Assembly: GCA_902617025.1 (NCBI GenBank)
Contig: CACMVB010000001.1
Location: 62,001 to 126,000, forward strand
Reading direction: 5' to 3'
DNA: 64,000 nt
DNA from: an uncultured Pelagibacteraceae bacterium
GTDB lineage: Bacteria; Pseudomonadota; Alphaproteobacteria; Pelagibacterales; Pelagibacteraceae
The notes beneath the pieces are model-generated. The model worked only from the letters and a program-made list of their open reading frames with translations. It had not been told where the DNA came from and did no database searches. The position numbers were made by a program, and so were the translations under genes. Below, piece after piece: positions 63,484 to 64,000 of this stretch (positions are counted from its first letter, which is position 1; every line of letters starts with the position of its first letter).

Positions 63484-64000
63484 GACCACCACTTTTTAAT
63501 TTCATTTTTATAACCACAATTCTTTTCGAATGCGTAACCAATATTGAGAATTTTTTGTTCATCTAAGGCTTTGCCTATCAATTGTAAACCTAGTGGATAA
63601 CCTTTCTTGTCTAATCCAGCAGGTAGAGATAAGGCTGGTAATCCAGCTAAATTTACAGGCACAGTAAAAATATCATTTAGATACATTGATACAGGATCAT
63701 TAGTTTTTTCTCCTATCTTAAATGCTGAGCTTGGTGTTGAAGGTGTTAAAATAGCATCAACTTTAGTAAAACTGTCATCAAAATCTTTTTTTATTAATTG
63801 TCTTATTTTTTGGGCTTTTAAATAATAGGCATCGTAATAACCAGAAGATAAAACATAAGTGCCTATTAATATTCTTCTCTTTACTTCATCACCAAATCCT
63901 TCTGATCTAGTGTTTTCATACATTTCAATTAAATCTTTTCCTTTTTGTGATCTATAACCATATCTTACACCATCATATCTTGCTAAATTTGATGAAGCTT
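63480..64000 (-). CDS. gatA: Amidotransferase subunit A, C-terminal part (partial)
   Basis: The frame is open to the window edge. The visible 173 residues contain [14 protein letters not shown], the GatA motif, then [31 protein letters not shown], split across two helices, [16 protein letters not shown] and [19 protein letters not shown]. GatA is the amidase that frees ammonia from glutamine. The Ser-Ser-Lys triad lies in the missing N-terminal part. The 5' end is beyond 64000. The gatA-gatB order and ATGA overlap suggest a gat operon (gatC expected further right). Confidence 0.97.
   Translation of the reverse strand, partial: ASSNLARYDGVRYGYRSQKGKDLIEMYENTRSEGFGDEVKRRILIGTYVLSSGYYDAYYLKAQKIRQLIKKDFDDSFTKVDAILTPSTPSSAFKIGEKTNDPVSMYLNDIFTVPVNLAGLPALSLPAGLDKKGYPLGLQLIGKALDEQKILNIGYAFEKNCGYKNEIKKWWS

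Overview
The window reads as a stretch of a SAR11-type (Candidatus Pelagibacterales) alphaproteobacterial chromosome. The evidence is a very AT-rich composition, intergenic gaps usually under 60 bp, many 1-44 bp gene overlaps, alphaproteobacterial gene orders (plsX-ihfA-merR, hom-glpX-recJ, the rib-nusB block, rnc-lepB-acpS-pdxJ), an alphaproteobacterial GTTC-N7-GTTC SOS box, and a TPP riboswitch in front of an SSS-family symporter, which is the thiV arrangement known from SAR11. No rRNA, CRISPR array, insertion sequence or prophage was seen. There are three tRNAs (Pro-TGG, Glu-TTC, Ser-GCT).

Layout. 1-5.25 kb holds housekeeping and transport genes (MBL hydrolase, glutathione peroxidase, Fe-S scaffold, NhaA, tRNA-Pro, complex I accessory subunit, SbmA/BacA-like transporter, AEC transporter). 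5.25-11.1 kb is accessory: a 412 bp gene-free stretch with inverted repeats, a short MGMT, a small membrane protein, a lone tyrosine recombinase, three surface-glycan genes and a GIY-YIG protein. 11.1-22.3 kb is a cyclitol/sugar island: HpaI-type aldolase, aldehyde dehydrogenase, IolD, two Gfo/Idh dehydrogenases (one IolG-like), IolE and an FrcBCAK-like ABC transporter plus ROK kinase. 22.3-50.9 kb is dense core genome: recJ, glpX, hom, argC, rpsI-rplM, ctaA, rpmF-plsX-ihfA-merR-rpmG, hppA, the riboflavin operon with nusB and nrdR, glyA, rpiB, hemB, then recO-rnc-lepB-acpS-pdxJ-pyrE-rel-folK-smpB-dapA. 51-64 kb holds a lytic transglycosylase, tRNA-Ser, rarD, thiV with its riboswitch, umuDC with its SOS box, an amino-acid-type binding protein and permease, a MATE pump, trhO, an O-methyltransferase, gatB and the 3' part of gatA.

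How the genes work together. The island at 11-22 kb could import a polyol or sugar (SBP, permease, ATPase) and oxidise, dehydrate and hydrolyse it through IolG, IolE and IolD. The aldolase and aldehyde dehydrogenase are candidates for the lower half, since no iolB, iolC or iolJ is present here. The riboflavin block makes FMN/FAD precursors. thiV probably imports a thiamin precursor under TPP control. umuDC supplies an SOS-regulated mutagenic polymerase.

The most interesting points are the umuC/TPP-riboswitch/thiV junction with almost no spacer, the non-standard inositol island, the gene-free region beside the lone integrase, and several core proteins with lost or altered motifs (NrdR zinc ribbon, RibBA GTP-cyclohydrolase half, ROK kinase zinc motif, short RelA/SpoT). 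All assignments rest on reading motifs by eye; no database search was run.
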